Of a stretch of DNA of 64,000 nt, positions 12,126 to 25,049 are shown one piece after another. The first letter of the stretch is position 1. Each line of letters begins with the position of its first letter. The notes below the pieces were generated by a model, which was given only the letters and a program-made list of their open reading frames with translations, was not told the DNA's origin and searched no databases. The position numbers were made by a program, and so were the translations under genes. The stretch comes from Kalaharituber pfeilii (Eukaryota; Ascomycota; Pezizomycetes; Pezizales; Pezizaceae), in NCBI GenBank assembly GCA_015179045.1, contig WHUZ01000084.1, positions 124,001 to 188,000 of the forward strand, written 5' to 3'.

Positions 12126-12504
12126 CAGTAGACTCCCGATACTAGCATGTCCGACATAAGAATATATGAATATTCTTAATTTTTTCTGCTTAGTCACCAT
12201 ATATATTCTTATATTGAGTGGAGACTAGGCCTATAGAGTAAGCTTATCGATAAGAAATCCCCCCACTTGTAAAGTTACGGCACCGAACAACCCTCCTCAA
12301 CTCCTCTTAGCTCTTTTCCGGACCTTATTCTCGTTAGTTCTAGGTATCTTCTCTTTCCTGTACTTCCTTGAGCCTGTTTTGCACCTCTCTTATATTACGC
12401 ACCTTTCCAGTATCGCCTACATCCTTTCCTGTACTCAGTTCTATATAAGAATATACCTTCCCCCCCCCCGCCCGATGACATTCTTATATCGAGAGAGGCT
12501 ACTG
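12126..12504. mobile_element. MITE with imperfect TIRs and TA target site
   Basis: The left end CAGTAGACTCCCGATACTAG and the reverse complement of the right end, CAGTAGCCTCTCTCGATATA, form imperfect inverted repeats of about 28 bp. Both ends abut TA (12124-12125 and 12505-12506), as expected for Tc1/mariner/pogo-type elements. The 379-bp interior has no coding capacity and contains a nested AT-rich part with ATATTCTTA words and a C-run at about 12463-12471. No autonomous partner is visible in the window. Confidence 0.6.
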
Positions 12505-13492
12505 TACATAAATCCAATGGAGTGGTAGTCTCTGCGACTGGCGAGACATATAGCAAGTCATTCCAGAGATATTTGACTACATAAGGTCGATCAATCACCG
12601 CAAAAGAAAAATAGCATAATGCCTGATGGATCGGGCATTGTTTCTGGCTACTGCACCCGCACCCATCGTACGCCCCAAAGAGGGCATCGAGAAGAAATGA
12701 TGTTGAGTGGCTAGCAAGCTTTCACGACGCTAACCATATGTAGAAAAGAGACTGCAACCAGACTACTCGAGACAGGTTTTTCCGCCCAAACAAGTCATGT
12801 GTGTTCCACAAGGGGCCCAACATAGTAACCCAGGGCATGGGTGGTACTGTACAAAGAGGGATCCGGAGAATCAGCTGCCTCCAGTCAAAACTACACGTCA
12901 GAGCCTGCAGTATCATAGATCATTGGTAGGTGACCATTGCTTGTATCATAGTGCTACAAGCTCAGTTGCAGAAAGCCTTCACCTGCTACTACCTGCGACC
13001 CTCAGCGGCCGATCCTCGCTTCGGAGCAATTCGTCGGACGAACAATTACTCCGGAATTGCCCACTTCTCGCAGTCCCCGTCTCCGTGTTGCTGCGATAGT
13101 TATATTATGTTGCATTGCGGGCCAACCTCAGTTTAGGTATGCATCTCTCTGCCAGGTGATTTAGAATCACCTTTCCTCCCCTCATCTCGTTAGCGGATTT
13201 ACCTACAAAGGAAGTCTGTAAATTGCACGGACTCCACAGTCTTGACAGCCTGTATTCACAGCCCAAGATTATCTTTAACTGTTTTCTGTTTTCCCTCCGC
13301 ATCTGTCCCACTTTTGAAATTCGAACACGACAATATTTGCACTTGGTTTATTATATCTCTCCTGCTATATTGCAAGTATACCTGTTGCGTATTATATTAC
13401 TGGTAATATTAAACACTGAGGATCAAGTTGCTGATCAAATACTACTCCTTGATTCTGGTGTTGCAGTTTTCATCACAATACGCATTTCTCAG

Positions 13493-16213
13493 ATGGCTCC
13501 CAGCAGCCATACAGAAATAACTGAAAGCAGAACCTTATATTCTATTAGCCCTGGTCTTAGATGGGAAAATCTCAATCTCTCCATCACAATTGGACGGGGT
13601 AAAAAGGCAGTCAAAAAACAACTACTTCATGTTCGTTGACTCCTCTTGACATTGGGTAATAGTTATATTGACCCAAATATTAGGGAGTGTCTGGATATGC
13701 TCACAGGGGCGAGATGACGGCTATACTTGGCCCATCCGGCTCTGGGAAGACAACTCTGGCCAATGTACTGACAGGCAGACTGGGAGCAGGGAAATATGAA
13801 CTTGAAGGGAAAATAACATTTGAGGGGGGAAACGACGGGCAGACATATGGAAAGCGTAAGCATCGAATATCACTTAACATATGTCACCTAACTTACATTT
13901 TTGAATAGAACTACGGCCTATGTTGAACAAGAAGACCTGATGTATAGCTGTCTTACTGTAGAAGAAACCAGTATGAGTGAATACCCTTCTGCAAAGACAT
14001 TATTCCTAACCGAGACATTACAGTTATTTTTTCAGCTATGGTGCGACTACCGTCGTCGTACTCAAAAGAACAGAAGATTCAACGTGCTAGAAGCATTATT
14101 GAAATCCTTGGGCTATCCAAAGTCAGGGACTCGCGGGTAGGATCCGTTACTGAGCGTGGGATTAGCGGTGGTGAGAGGAAGAGGTGCGCTGTGGGAGTAG
14201 AATTGGTAACCTCTCCTAAATTGTAAGTATAAGTATTATAAACATTGAATTAATTTGCCAAGGAGTTGTATTTATGTTAATGATGCAACCTTAAACAGAA
14301 TGTTCTTGGATGAACCCACCTCCGGCCTGGACTCTCACTCAGCATACAATGTCATATCTACCGTCAGGGATGTGGCTCGGCAAGGCGTAGCAGTTATGGT
14401 TACTATTCACCAGCCCGCTTATGAATTATTCTCTATGTATGCAGAAGAATTCCGAGACCAAATGCCTAAATAGCTAATTTTTTAGGTTTGATAAGGTGCT
14501 GCTACTTTCTCAAGGGCGAGTAGCATTTCATGGGACTATCCCGTACGTTTTCCACCTCGCAGGAATAAATGTGTGGAGGATTGACGTGAATAAAATATGA
14601 ATTAGCGACGCTGTCAACTATTTTTCCCGCATCGGGTATCCCGTACCACAAGGAGCTAACGCTGCTGATCACTTTATCTCGATGCTCACAGAATCTGCTT
14701 CTGCTACAGATGAAAAAATCAAAAACAGGGTCTCAGATATCTTGGATGCATGGTCTAAGGAAGAAAGCAAACCCCCTAGGAGTGCACCAAATAGTAGTAG
14801 TGAGCAGTTGGAAACGGGGAACAGAGGGCCCTCAAATAGTGATATTGAGATAATGCCAGGATATGCCTTGGGTTTCCTTGAAGAATTATTCTGGCTCTCA
14901 AGGCGGTAAGTCCCCGGATTCAATGAAGTGAAATTGAATTCTGACTGGGCTCGTTCAGAGGGTGGACTCAGGCTATTCGAGTATGTTTCGTTGACATTTG
15001 TGGAGTTCTTGCAGTGTCACTGACCCTGCTACCTGTAGTATAAGCAAGAATTGTACGCACAATTCATGGGTGCGATATTCGTTGGTTAGTAGTTGATTCT
15101 GAATATATCCCCTCTGAGGCCTTGCTGACATAATAATAGGATTGATTTTATCTTTTAGTAAGTTTTGAAGTCAGCTGTCATCATCCATGAGCGATTTACT
15201 GAATTATATAGCTTTCTTCCGCCTTGGAGATAATCAGAGTGACGTTATTGGCAAAGCTGGTAATTCCAATGCATACCTCAGAAAGGAAATACTCAGATTG
15301 ACCCAATATAGGGCTGTTGTTTTTTATCCCAGTAAACGTCTCTTTTAGCGCCCTCTTCCCCATTATATCCTATCTCCCCTTGCTGAATGGAATTCTTACC
15401 CGAGAAAGAAGCACGGGTGCATATCGGGTATCTGTAAGTCCAGACTACTGTCATGGCACTGGCCGGTACGCTTACCTTCATCCTTTCAGACGTTCTACCT
15501 TTCGCGGTACTTAATCGAAATTCCATTGGGATTGCTCTCAAGATTGACTATGTTTGTAATGGTTTACTGGTATGTCTGCTTTCTTTCGTAATATGAGAGT
15601 TAGTGGTATTAAATCATAGCCAGGATATGTGGTTTTAGGCCTGAGGCTTGGGCTTTCTTCATCTATATTGGGATAAACTTTTTGACAGTTATCTTTTCTA
15701 TATCAATGGGGTAATTACTCTTCCTCTACTACTTATTCCAACTTCTACTTACTGTTTCGCAGGTTGTTTGTTGGGTCAACATCAAAAAATTTGGCTGTTG
15801 TCCAGGCGGTAACTCCCACACTCAATGTTGTAAGTTCCCCTGGGAATGGTGCAATAAGTTCCAATGAAGTATCCTCGTTAACTGTGCTCTAGGTATTCCT
15901 ACTCTTTGGTGGCTTTCTTCTACCACTTGGGTCGGTTCCAAAATGGTTTGTATGGCTTTATTGGATCTCCTACCTGCGATACGTCTTTGCAGGCCTTTGT
16001 ATTGTCGAGTTCAAAGGGCGAGATCTCGACTGTCCAGAGGGCAATGGAGCTTGTTTTAAAACTGGCGACGACTTCCTCGACGCATACGACCTGACTACGT
16101 TCAGTGTGGGCGTCAATGCAGCTTTCTTGGTTGCTTTGTCTGTCGTATTTGCAATTTTGGGGTATCTGATGTTGAGAAGATTGACAAACCCCAGATTAAG
16201 GTTGGATATATGA
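13493..16213 (+). CDS. ABCG-family half-transporter, 16 exons
   Basis: The protein is an ATP-binding cassette exporter with the nucleotide-binding domain first and the membrane domain second (WHITE/ABCG order), acting in a membrane, substrate unknown. Exons as read: 13493-13630, 13684-13853, 13909-13970, 14024-14222, 14299-14436, 14486-14542, 14606-14905, 14959-14980, 15039-15084, 15140-15157, 15212-15259, 15312-15433, 15490-15569, 15624-15710, 15763-15829, 15893-16213; together 624 residues, normal for a fungal half-transporter. Walker A GPSGSGKT is at about 62-69, signature ISGGE at 170-174, Walker B MFLDEP at 191-196 and the H-loop His at 227. About six hydrophobic segments follow. All introns are 48-90 nt and nearly all are GT-AG. 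The exception is intron 2 (13854-13908): the frame is kept only with a GC donor (GCGTAAG), while the GT two bases later shifts the frame. Intron 1 has a rare GTTCGT donor. The start ATG is the first in frame before a typical N-terminus. Confidence 0.85.
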
Positions 16214-16268
16214 ATATGGTTTCAGCTGGTTCCGAACATGATATAGCAGATTGCGTCCCTCTTGTATT

Positions 16269-16437
16269 ATAACCCCGCGCCTTATGTGTTTTCACCAATT
16301 AAATACACCATATTCACAACTCATTTAATACTAGTTGTAATTAATCTCTGTTTGGGTTCTACTGCTGCCCATTGTTGTACCGCCTGGGGAAGAATGTTGC
16401 ATTGGCATCCGTTGCCAATGTCGAAGTACAGTACGTA
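16269..16437. repeat. Dispersed repeat, copy 1
   Basis: This 169-bp sequence recurs at 17458-17609 in the same orientation with roughly 90% identity over most of its length. Shared words include ATAACCCCGCGCCTTATGTG and TCTCTGTTTGGGTTCTACTG. The copies differ by an indel in the middle. It starts 55 bp after the ABCG stop codon. Confidence 0.8.
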
Positions 16438-17457
16438 GACAAGCTGCAGCGAGTGGTGATGTGGGATCAGGCCGTATGTGCTCCCCCGAGAGAGGACCCC
16501 ACTCGGGGGTCGATACACTCTGAGGTGGGGGGGTGGGGGCGCTTTACAGGGATGTGCATAGTGAGCCAATGATATATTTTGTAATGGAGGTGTGTTTTGG
16601 GTGGCGAAGGCTCAGTACATGATAGAAAGTATGCCTTAGTATTATCAAGAGTAATTCATGGATATTGGACAAGTGTATACTGTAAATACAGCATATACGG
16701 TGCTCTAGATATGCGCTTGCCATAGATCTTTAAATGAGTTATCATTTTAACACTTCTTTGAATATAAAACTTGACGTTAAGATGGCTAAAAATGCGCTTG
16801 GAGTTTCACTCTCAGCACTTTCACTTTCCAGTGATACAGAAAATGAGAACATAGCTTTCAGATATTGAAAAGAAGCAGAAGTATTGCCTCATTCGAGCTG
16901 AATTTAAGTATTATCCAAACATTCATTTGACGCAAGGCGGACCTTATCAAACCGGCACTGGCGGAGGCATTGAATAATTGCAGGAATCAGACCCCCCCAA
17001 GCCTTTTCAAAGCACTCTATGAGAGTATGCCACGACAGGTTGCAGCAGTACTGAAGGCGAAGCACTGGTATACTAAGTATTAGTGGTAAGAGACTCGAAG
17101 TTGTGCAGCTTAGAGGGGTATCTTGAGTGAACCGAGCCTTTTCTTGAAAGTCTTGTTTCTGGTACTAGTATAATCTTCTATTGATGTAGTCTCCTGTTGA
17201 TGCATGTCTAGCTAATTTCCTTTGCCTTATAATTTGAATATATGAGTATACGTTACCTGGAAGTTTGTAAATGTATTGGGAGTTAGGTTTGATATTTTTT
17301 CCTTGATCGCGGTATTCTGGGTTATGAGATATTCTTGTTAGGCTTGATCTACTAGTATTTTTCCTATTGCATCATTAAGGTCAATACAGGGCATATGCGC
17401 TTTTCCTATTGTTGCATAGTGAGGGGGTGGTGTACACTTTTGTCTAGGTACTGGGTG
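16438..17457. other. Intergenic region between the two repeat copies
   Basis: A G-rich run at about 16505-16540 is the only compositional feature; no gene could be supported. Confidence 0.4.
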
Positions 17458-17609
17458 GATAACCCCGCGCCTTATGTGTTTTCACCAATCAAATACACCA
17501 TAAAACTCATTTTTAATCTCTGTTTGGGTTCTACTGCTGCCTATTGTTGTACCGTCTGGGGAAGGATGTTGCATTGGAATTCGTTGCCAATGTGGAAGTA
17601 CAGTACGTA
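17458..17609. repeat. Dispersed repeat, copy 2
   Basis: Second copy of the 16269-16437 repeat, about 1.2 kb downstream in the same orientation, 17 bp shorter through deletions in the middle. Confidence 0.8.
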
Positions 17610-20600
17610 TCTGAAGTGGTGCGTCCTGTGTACACACAGCTTTCATTTCCAGTCCAGATCCAAAGCATGATTACTCGCTCGTTCAAAAAGTATTCCGTTC
17701 CAAAATTGTGTCGATCACGCGAAAGCGCGTACATATTACAAGCAGTAACTGGCCTCCCGACCGTGATGCCCTCACGCTCCTACTCCCATACCTTCCACTA
17801 GCTCTCCCTGCACTGCTCCACTCCCGCTCCCCACTGCGCTCAATCTTCTCAAATACCACCATGCTACACTTACTTATCATGCTATGCTGCCACCATGCTT
17901 GCTATACTTCATGACATGCATATGAATACATACTCATCATGCCTCTATGTCACCATGCCGCTACCATGCTTAGGGGTGTCTGGTGTGGTTGCTGCACAAG
18001 GTATGGCGCACACGTGGTTGTAGCGAGGAGCCAATGGAACCGCAGTTGCATACGCCCGAAATGGAACTATGCTATAAAAAGGGACGATTGCTGGCAGTGA
18101 ACGTAATTGACAGGGAGCGAGCCAGTGATTTTTTTTTTTTCTCTGATGACGGTGCTGCGCTTTCTGTGGCATTTCCAACAGTAGATAATAGATTTCATAT
18201 CTGCAATCATTACTGGCGCCTACTCTGCTACCACTCAATCAGGAAATAGGTATCTGTACGATGCGCAGGACTGAGGCCAACCGCGCGATGTGAAAGCAGA
18301 TCGGAGCTAGGGATTCCGAGGCCTGTGTGCTGCATTAGTTGCCACCCATTGTTCCGGACACACATTGAACGGAGCCGAGAATATACATAGATAGACTTTC
18401 TTCTGACGTACAACTCAGCAAGGGAGGGCGCACAGATTCTTATCAGATATGGCGCCTGGATCTCGCGGTCTTGGAGCGATACTGTGATTTGGCTTGTATG
18501 GGAGTACAGTACGGTGCAACAAGGAAGAGTTGTGGGACCAAGTATGTTCGTTTCAAGAAAGTTTTTCACTCCTCATGCAACCAATTAGCTTGCGTATTAG
18601 GGTTAGTCTCGACACCTATTAGGCTGAGGGTGTTGCGATACACTATCATATGTAGACAGTTCACGTCATCGCCGCTAAGTGCATGGGCTAAGCGAATGAG
18701 ACAGCAGCCTGTGAGAATCAAAGGAATAGTTGTTCAAGTTATGATAGCTCTTCGCAGTTTACAGAGGTGTTTTAATACCGTCAGTCGCAACCTCCTTCAC
18801 CTCCAAACTTGCTTCGTTGTCCAAATCCTATATCCCCATGATCATGAAAAGAGCGAGCTAATATAAATCTGCTATAGTTGACTTTCTCAGTTTCAAGTCC
18901 TGATGAGGTTGCTATTGCAGTATCTAATAGCAATCAAATCCTGACGCTGGATCTGCCCATACTGAGTCGATTGTGCCTCTCGATGAGCTGTTCAGAAAGC
19001 CATACACTCAAACTCCGGTTCGCTGGTAAAGCTGCAGGGCAGTCATGGACAGCAGCCTAGAATACCAGAAGAACACCAGAATGGTTTTTGGAAAGGTTGC
19101 CTTATATTGAACTGGTCCAAGTGCTGCCACGAGGAGATTGGCGATATCTACCACCCCTCATCCTAGTTTTGTCGCGCTGTTAACCAATTAGATACCTCTC
19201 GAAACAATTTACAAGATGGGTGCGATTTCTATGTGGAGGTGCTCACTAATATGGCAACATAGAACTTGAAAGAGCAAATGCTATGAATCGTTCTGGGCAG
19301 CTTCAGAGGTGTTAGAGCTATTGTGCATGCTCATATCATCCGAGATCATGATAGCTCTAGAGGAACATAATATAATACTAGAGTACTGTGGACCCCGCAA
19401 TTGTCATTACATAACCTGAAGGCATTGACGGTGATCCCTAATAAAATAATCTATGGCACTAATTGTCCCACATTGTCCTATCCAGAAGCACAGCTCATCG
19501 GAATTTTCCCCACAGGTATCAGCCTGCGCTAATATTCGCAATTAGTATCAGTCACGTGAGGCAACATGGCCGTGAGGGGTTTACCGACACTTTTTCATTT
19601 GTTTCTCGGGAATGGCTATAAGCTCGGCTAGGCGCTTGACATCTCGCCAGGCAGCTCTGCTGACCCTTCTTCTAGTCAATCCTGTTTGCCTACTGTCTAT
19701 TGCGATTACTATCAAGTTTCTATGCTAACAACTATCTCCAGAAGCTCCACTTCTCTCCAGTAATGACTGTTTCTCTGTGCTGAGAATGCTATGCACGCAA
19801 TGGAGGCATGAACGGCATGAGCCATGAAGGTCTGCATGGTATGGCATGGGGGCACGTATGGTATGTATGGAACAGACATGCAACCTCATGCATCCTTGAG
19901 ATACACATTACTGTAGCTATCAGCTGGTCAGGCCAGATCGCCACTAGCAATTTTTGGCGGGTTTACAGGTCAATATGGGTGGATATCCCCTTTACGAGTA
20001 GGCTTAGTTATTCGTGTGCGTGTATAGACGCTCATCAGCCCTTGTTTCTAATGGCTTCCTCGGTTATCCTTGTGAAATCGCTTGATGTCTCCAATTACAA
20101 GAGGAGCTTGTGGCCCATCATAGGGTTTCCCCGTAATCGAGTTCGACTTTGGAGCAAAACAGCCCTTCTATCCTCACAACCAATCTGGCAATCATGCATC
20201 GCGCTTGCTTTCTCACCTTTATTGGTCTACATTGCTGCTGTAGCATCATTGCGTCAAAGATGTGGAACATTGCACCTATGTTGACCTTTTTGATGCCTTC
20301 TCCAGCCTTTAACTACCACAAGGGATGGCTTTATCAAACCAGTGCTTACGACAAGCTGTAGAGAGTGTCATTTAATTACATGAGGTTGGTTCATCATGCT
20401 ATCAGCAGGTTAATGTAGCACTAGATTAACGTTAATTTTGATGAAAAAGGCAGTGACAATGTCATGTAGTCAATACCAGCCCCGGCAGTAAGGGCATCAG
20501 TAACGCCTGGGGGCGAGGCTACGGCATCAGTATATGTGGCCAATATTGCATGCATTCTTCACTTATACCTTGCAGGTATGCTAGATTGTGCCCTTTTCTA

Positions 20601-21010
20601 TGCTAGCAACAAGTTTTCATCCATCCAGCAACGATTTAGTTGCACCCTCAGCAATCTTTAGAAGCCTTCAAGGTGTTGCCTCGTATTTTAACAAACTCAG
20701 CCGCGCGATTACACCTTCTCTACTTAAAGCTTGACATCCCTCAAGAACTGGCGCCTCAGGAAAGTAAATCCCAAGCGGTTCACCGTTGAGAAGTATCAAT
20801 CACGCTTCTTTTACTTCACTCATTGGTATATTCACTATAGAACTTCCGCTACAGTCAAGCTCATTGGCACAAGCCCTGCATACCATATCTCTAGCTGAGT
20901 AAATCATATTATAACGCGCCCCGCCTTCAGTCTTCAGTCTTCAGTCTCCAGCTATAGTGCCTCCTAAGCATACTACATCATCATCTACAATTTCTTACAC
21001 AATTGGAGAT
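17610..21010. other. Long region without a supported gene
   Basis: About 3.4 kb contain only short, unrelated open frames. None shows a domain, and none extends across plausible introns. Near 17860-17990 the word CACCATGC/CATGCT recurs several times, a weak local repeat. Confidence 0.35.
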
Positions 21011-21023
21011 AAAGAACTTCATC

Positions 21024-21426
21024 ATGGCTCGTTGTAGGGCCTCTATCACCTTATCATATCGATGTCAACATAACACTAACTTACCGGTAAGACTTGCTTG
21101 CGAAGTACCGTCAACTTTCTACCTCTGATCCTTGGATCTCCAGTTATTGGAGGTCTGAGAATTCTGAAATATCAAGGCAGGCCAGAAGAAGAATAAGGTA
21201 AGTGACATTCCCATTTTTATATTCCTACGTATATGAAGCTCACTTGTGAATCAATATATAGACGGGCTTTGAAGAGGGCCAAGATGTTACAACTGAAAGC
21301 ACTCTTCCAAACCGTGGATCATCTCTTTCCTACTATGACCCTGATTCCAAAGCCAATCTAGTTGGCCAAGCACCTGAGAATCTCACCAAGAGTCAGATTG
21401 TTCTGGCTGGAGCTTTGTTGAGCTGA
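21024..21426 (+). CDS. Possible exons of a small unidentified gene
   Basis: The last stretch (21262-21426) reads in one frame as a Ser/Asn/Asp-rich, C-terminus-like sequence containing SYYDPDSKANLVGQAPENLT and ending in TGA; it follows a plausible intron (GTAAGT at 21198 to ATAG at 21261). Upstream, 21105-21196 reads as LPLILGSPVIGGLRILKYQG and then a TAA, in a frame that does not join cleanly. An ATG lies at 21024. This may be a broken gene or a chance pair of frames. No family is recognised. Confidence 0.2.
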
Positions 21427-21496
21427 TCATTCAAGTTTTGAAGCTATACCGTCCGTTTTATTCAGTTACTCTGTTGCCCTGTTACTCTTCTATAGT

Positions 21497-21558
21497 GCTC
21501 TGCCATCGCGAACAGCTACAATCGGTGTTACGTGATTTAAAAAAAAAAAAAATAATAA
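21497..21558 (+). mobile_element. Family A micro-retroposon (decayed)
   Basis: Begins GCTCTGCCATCGCGAACAGC, a diverged form of the family A start GCCCTGCCATGGCGAACAGC, followed by TTACGTGA and an A-rich tail. No target-site duplication is recognisable, which fits an older insertion. Confidence 0.6.
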
Positions 21559-21806
21559 TTCCTGCACGCGTTGACGCTCGACGGTATTACCTGCTTCTAT
21601 TTCCGTTTCTTGAGCACCAGATTCTGATTTCACTTTCGTCTTCCTTACATTATTAAGTACTTTTTTTTTCCAATGGTTTCTCACTTGATAGTTGTTGAAG
21701 TTCTCAATAAACCTTGTACTATGACGCTTGCTTTACTTTTGCTATTGGTTATTTGTTACTGGTTACTTGTTGATTTCTTCTTTTCTTTATCTCCTATGTG
21801 TATTAT

Positions 21807-21843
21807 CTCGTCATAGCCCATAGGGCGGCACACGAGCAATGAT

Positions 21844-21881
<38 letters not shown>
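21807..21881 (+). mobile_element. Family B poly(A) hairpin tail
   Basis: The sequence CTCGTCATAGCCC...GGGCGGCACACGAG folds into nested stems: CTCGT with ACGAG outside, GCCC with GGGC inside. A tail of about 35 A follows. Upstream text TCTCCTATGTGTATTAT is shared with the copy at 53669-53714, so this copy is a slightly longer piece of a LINE 3' end. Confidence 0.7.
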
Positions 21882-21883
<2 letters not shown>

Positions 21884-23336
21884 ACACCTTGTATTACCAA
21901 GCTTGGATTGTCACATGACCACACTATATGAGAATCATTATATATTGCCTAATCGATACCCGCGGCCCATCGATAGAGCATTTGTTCCTAAACGCATGAA
22001 GGAAGGCCCTTTGTTAACTCGATTTTATTAGAGGTCTATAGACGCGATTTATGTGATAGCAGAACCTACGCTCGCTTGGTAGGCTTCAAGCCTCAGGTTT
22101 CAGATCTTGAGATCAGCCTACAGATCTTCATCAGTTTCTGTCCAGCCTTCTCGTTCCCCGTCTTTCTAAGCTTAGTTATCTATGTTCAGTTATCATATGA
22201 TGTCTCCCTTGTTCGCCCTCCTGCGCTATATTGCTCACGAGTTAGTTATTTACTTTATTAGAGCATCCCAATTTGTTTCAGAACTACTGCTGCCTTATTT
22301 GCTCTACATGCTAGTTCTTCTTATTAGTTTTGTATCTTGTTGAATGTTTCATGCAGGGCACGGAAAACTTACAATGGGACTAACTACCAGTTGACTCTTA
22401 TACACATTATCGTATTGTCAGGGCGCCTACCTATCTGAGGAGGTATTCATAGATGATGCACGGTAATGACAGAATGACTGACCCCATTGATGACAAGGTG
22501 ATGATAAGAGGTTATGACGCACTTGTTATTAGCAGTAGAATACAATAAGTGGCTTGCTGGAGTGAAGGCCTATATAGGAGCCTAAGAACGGTCCCATGAA
22601 AAGGTCAAGCTCCAAGCGGTGTATTACACTTTACATTTTATTTGCTACATATCGGAGCTACTGCAGCACGTATCTTCTGTATTCACCATATGCTTGGATA
22701 ATTGTGAATACTTGATCTTGCTTACAATAGTTACATAGTTACGACAATCTTCTCAGTTCGGCTTTATACTGCTTACATGGACCGCCAGCTGGCCGGACAA
22801 TTGACTGAAAATCAATAAGACTATTTGCCTATGCCATATATGTGCCACTCATACAGGAGCAAGCCGTAGAAGTCAATTTGAATCCTTGGTTTTAGGTGAT
22901 GTCTAGTTTCTGGTTTACCATTATGAGCGTGAGCGCATTTGTATCGATTGGAACGCTGATTGGAGCTGACGGCTGAGGCTGGCAAAAATGCAGTGATGAA
23001 AGGAGACTAGCTTGGATACAGTATACCCAGCCATGCTGCACCAGAACACGCGAAGGGTATACGACGTCGATAGCAGAGTTTTGAGCGAACTTACCCCATA
23101 GTTGTTTGTCAATGATATGACATTCGATAAACTTGCATGCCAGTATACATATTCTCATAGCGACCAACTTTTAGGACATTAGATTAATGTCCATCGTTCG
23201 CGTAATCTCCAGGGCTCAAGGGTTTCGTGGAAGCAGTGACAGAAGCCCGGTAGGGAGGGCAGTAGGTCGGGCCAGCGGGGCCGAGAGGGAGAGACGGTAT
23301 TTTGTATGTAGTTATCCTCACACAGGTTAGCCGTGC
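21882..23336. other. Intergenic region without a supported gene
   Basis: No domain-bearing frame, repeat or RNA gene could be supported. Confidence 0.35.
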
Positions 23337-23414
23337 CTCGCCATAGAATAGCAGGGCTATACGCGAGTATAATGAACCGAAAAAAAAGAAAAATGAAAAG
23401 AAAAAGAAAGAAAA
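23337..23414 (+). mobile_element. Family B-like element, diverged
   Basis: CTCGCCATAG at the start and CTATACGCGAGTA before an A/G-rich tail keep the outer family B stem (CTCGC/GCGAG) and an ATAG/CTAT inner stem, while the inner GCCC/GGGC has been lost. Confidence 0.45.
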
Positions 23415-23962
23415 CTAGTCCCCAGGCGGTAAGTGGGTATTGCTATATATAATTTTCTATTTTTATTTTTTCCCCCCCTCCTCCCCCTTCTCTTACGTAA
23501 AGTGGGGCAGTCCCTTCGCTAGCTGACTATTTATCGCTCTCCAATAGATGATTACAGGCCGCAGGGAGTCTTTGCACCTCTTGGCAGCACCCGGTGCCCG
23601 TCTGGGTACGAGAACATGATTACACGTGGCCTAGTCCTCTGGTTGGATATACTCGACGTCATGTCGTCAATTGAATTCACAAAATTGGAATTGTTACTTC
23701 AAGCCTGCACCATTCATTTATAGCTTGAAGTAGAGTATCCGAAACATTTTTCGAGATCGAATGCCTGGCCATGGATGATTACACCTCTCTGCTCCCCACT
23801 TCCCATTACGTGTCAAGGCCAACAATCGACGTCAATGCGAGGCTACGATGAGAACGTCAATGTGCATACTTGTCTGCTCTGGTCTTGTTTCTTCTCCCCA
23901 CTATTCTTTCTTCATTTGTTTCAAGGACTTTTTGTTGGCGAATGATATAAAGATTCCTACAA

Positions 23963-24006
23963 GCACTTACAGAGCTAAGGAAGCATGCACTTACAGAGCT
24001 AAGGAA
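23963..24006. repeat. 20-bp direct duplication
   Basis: GCACTTACAGAGCTAAGGAA occurs at 23963-23982 and again at 23987-24006. It is a local duplication with no evident function. Confidence 0.7.
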
Positions 24007-24211
24007 TAGTCTGATGTCGATGCACGTACAAGCACTGACACGACATGATGGCCGCGGACCACGCCTACTCTAGCCCTGCAGCGCATGCATGTATTCACGC
24101 ATTCGTACAGTATGCAATTAATTTCTTGCACATCTGCCCCGCCCGTCCCTTTTTAGAGTGTCTGCTCCTTTGACAAACTACTTAGATTTGCTCCTCTTCA
24201 GCTCCCAAGGC

Positions 24212-24250
24212 AGCCCTGCCATGGCGAACAGCTGCAAGCGGGGTTACATG

Positions 24251-24281
<31 letters not shown>
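24212..24281 (+). mobile_element. Family A micro-retroposon with target-site duplication
   Basis: The unit begins AGCCCTGCCATGGCG and has about 43 nt of unique sequence plus about 25 A. It is flanked by GCTCCCAAGGC (24201-24211) and GCACCCAAGGC (24282-24292), an 11-bp target-site duplication with one mismatch. The terminal stem pairs CCCTGC with GCGGGG. Confidence 0.8.
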
Positions 24282-24284
<3 letters not shown>

Positions 24285-24806
24285 CCCAAGGCGGGCCAAT
24301 GCCAGCAACCCATAAACCCCGCTCTGTCGAAATCTGACTTACATAACTTTAGAATACCTACCTAATTTGGTAGTCATAGGCTTGGTAGAGGGCCCTCATA
24401 CCTAGGATGAGTCCAACCAGAGTGGGGATGAGTCGAGGTTGGGTATTCCCAAGCTTGGTTGTCCGAGACATCAATTTTCTATGCATTAGCGCAACTAGTG
24501 GAGATGGACTATGCAACTACGGCAGTGGGAGGAACCAGGGTTATGCGCTAGTGAGATGCGGCCGGGTTGATGAGATGAGCCGTGCACAACTTGATAGAGG
24601 AGTAATCCCGGCCTCGTAATTGTTGTGGGCATATGTGCTAATGAGCTGTGCAAAGGGATCGATACTCATATTAATACTTACAAAGTGCATAGTACTTAGC
24701 TGGACATGATAAAAATGGGGTGTGATATTTTCCCCCTGCGTATGTATACTTACTGATACCTCAAGATGGACCGATGAGGTAAGCACTCATGACAACAGTT
24801 ATGCAG

Positions 24807-24928
24807 GTGACCCTGGCTATAGTGAAGGGATGGGCGAGATTCTTTGTGTACACAGGTAGAGTTCCCTCACTAGGGTCTACTGTGAAGAAATAGGTCGAAT
24901 TCTTGGCCTTCTTTATACCCAGGGTCAC
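24807..24928. mobile_element. Short TIR element (MITE), copy 2 of the GTGACCCTGG family
   Basis: The left end GTGACCCTGGCTATA and the reverse complement of the right end, GTGACCCTGGGTATA, form 15-bp inverted repeats with one mismatch. The 122-bp element matches 4137-4274 internally. It has no coding capacity. Confidence 0.65.
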
Positions 24929-25049
24929 ATGTAGAGTTCTTGATTCATTAGGTTCTGCGTCCTAACCCCTGATGAATGCCAGTATCTAGGTAACAGCAAG
25001 TTTGATGCCCATTACCTAGACCATCGTCTCAGTATCTTTCGCAATTGTC

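Noticed and set aside
21841..21881. Long poly(A) run considered as a simple microsatellite
   Set aside because: It directly follows a family B hairpin, so it is the tail of a retroposed element.
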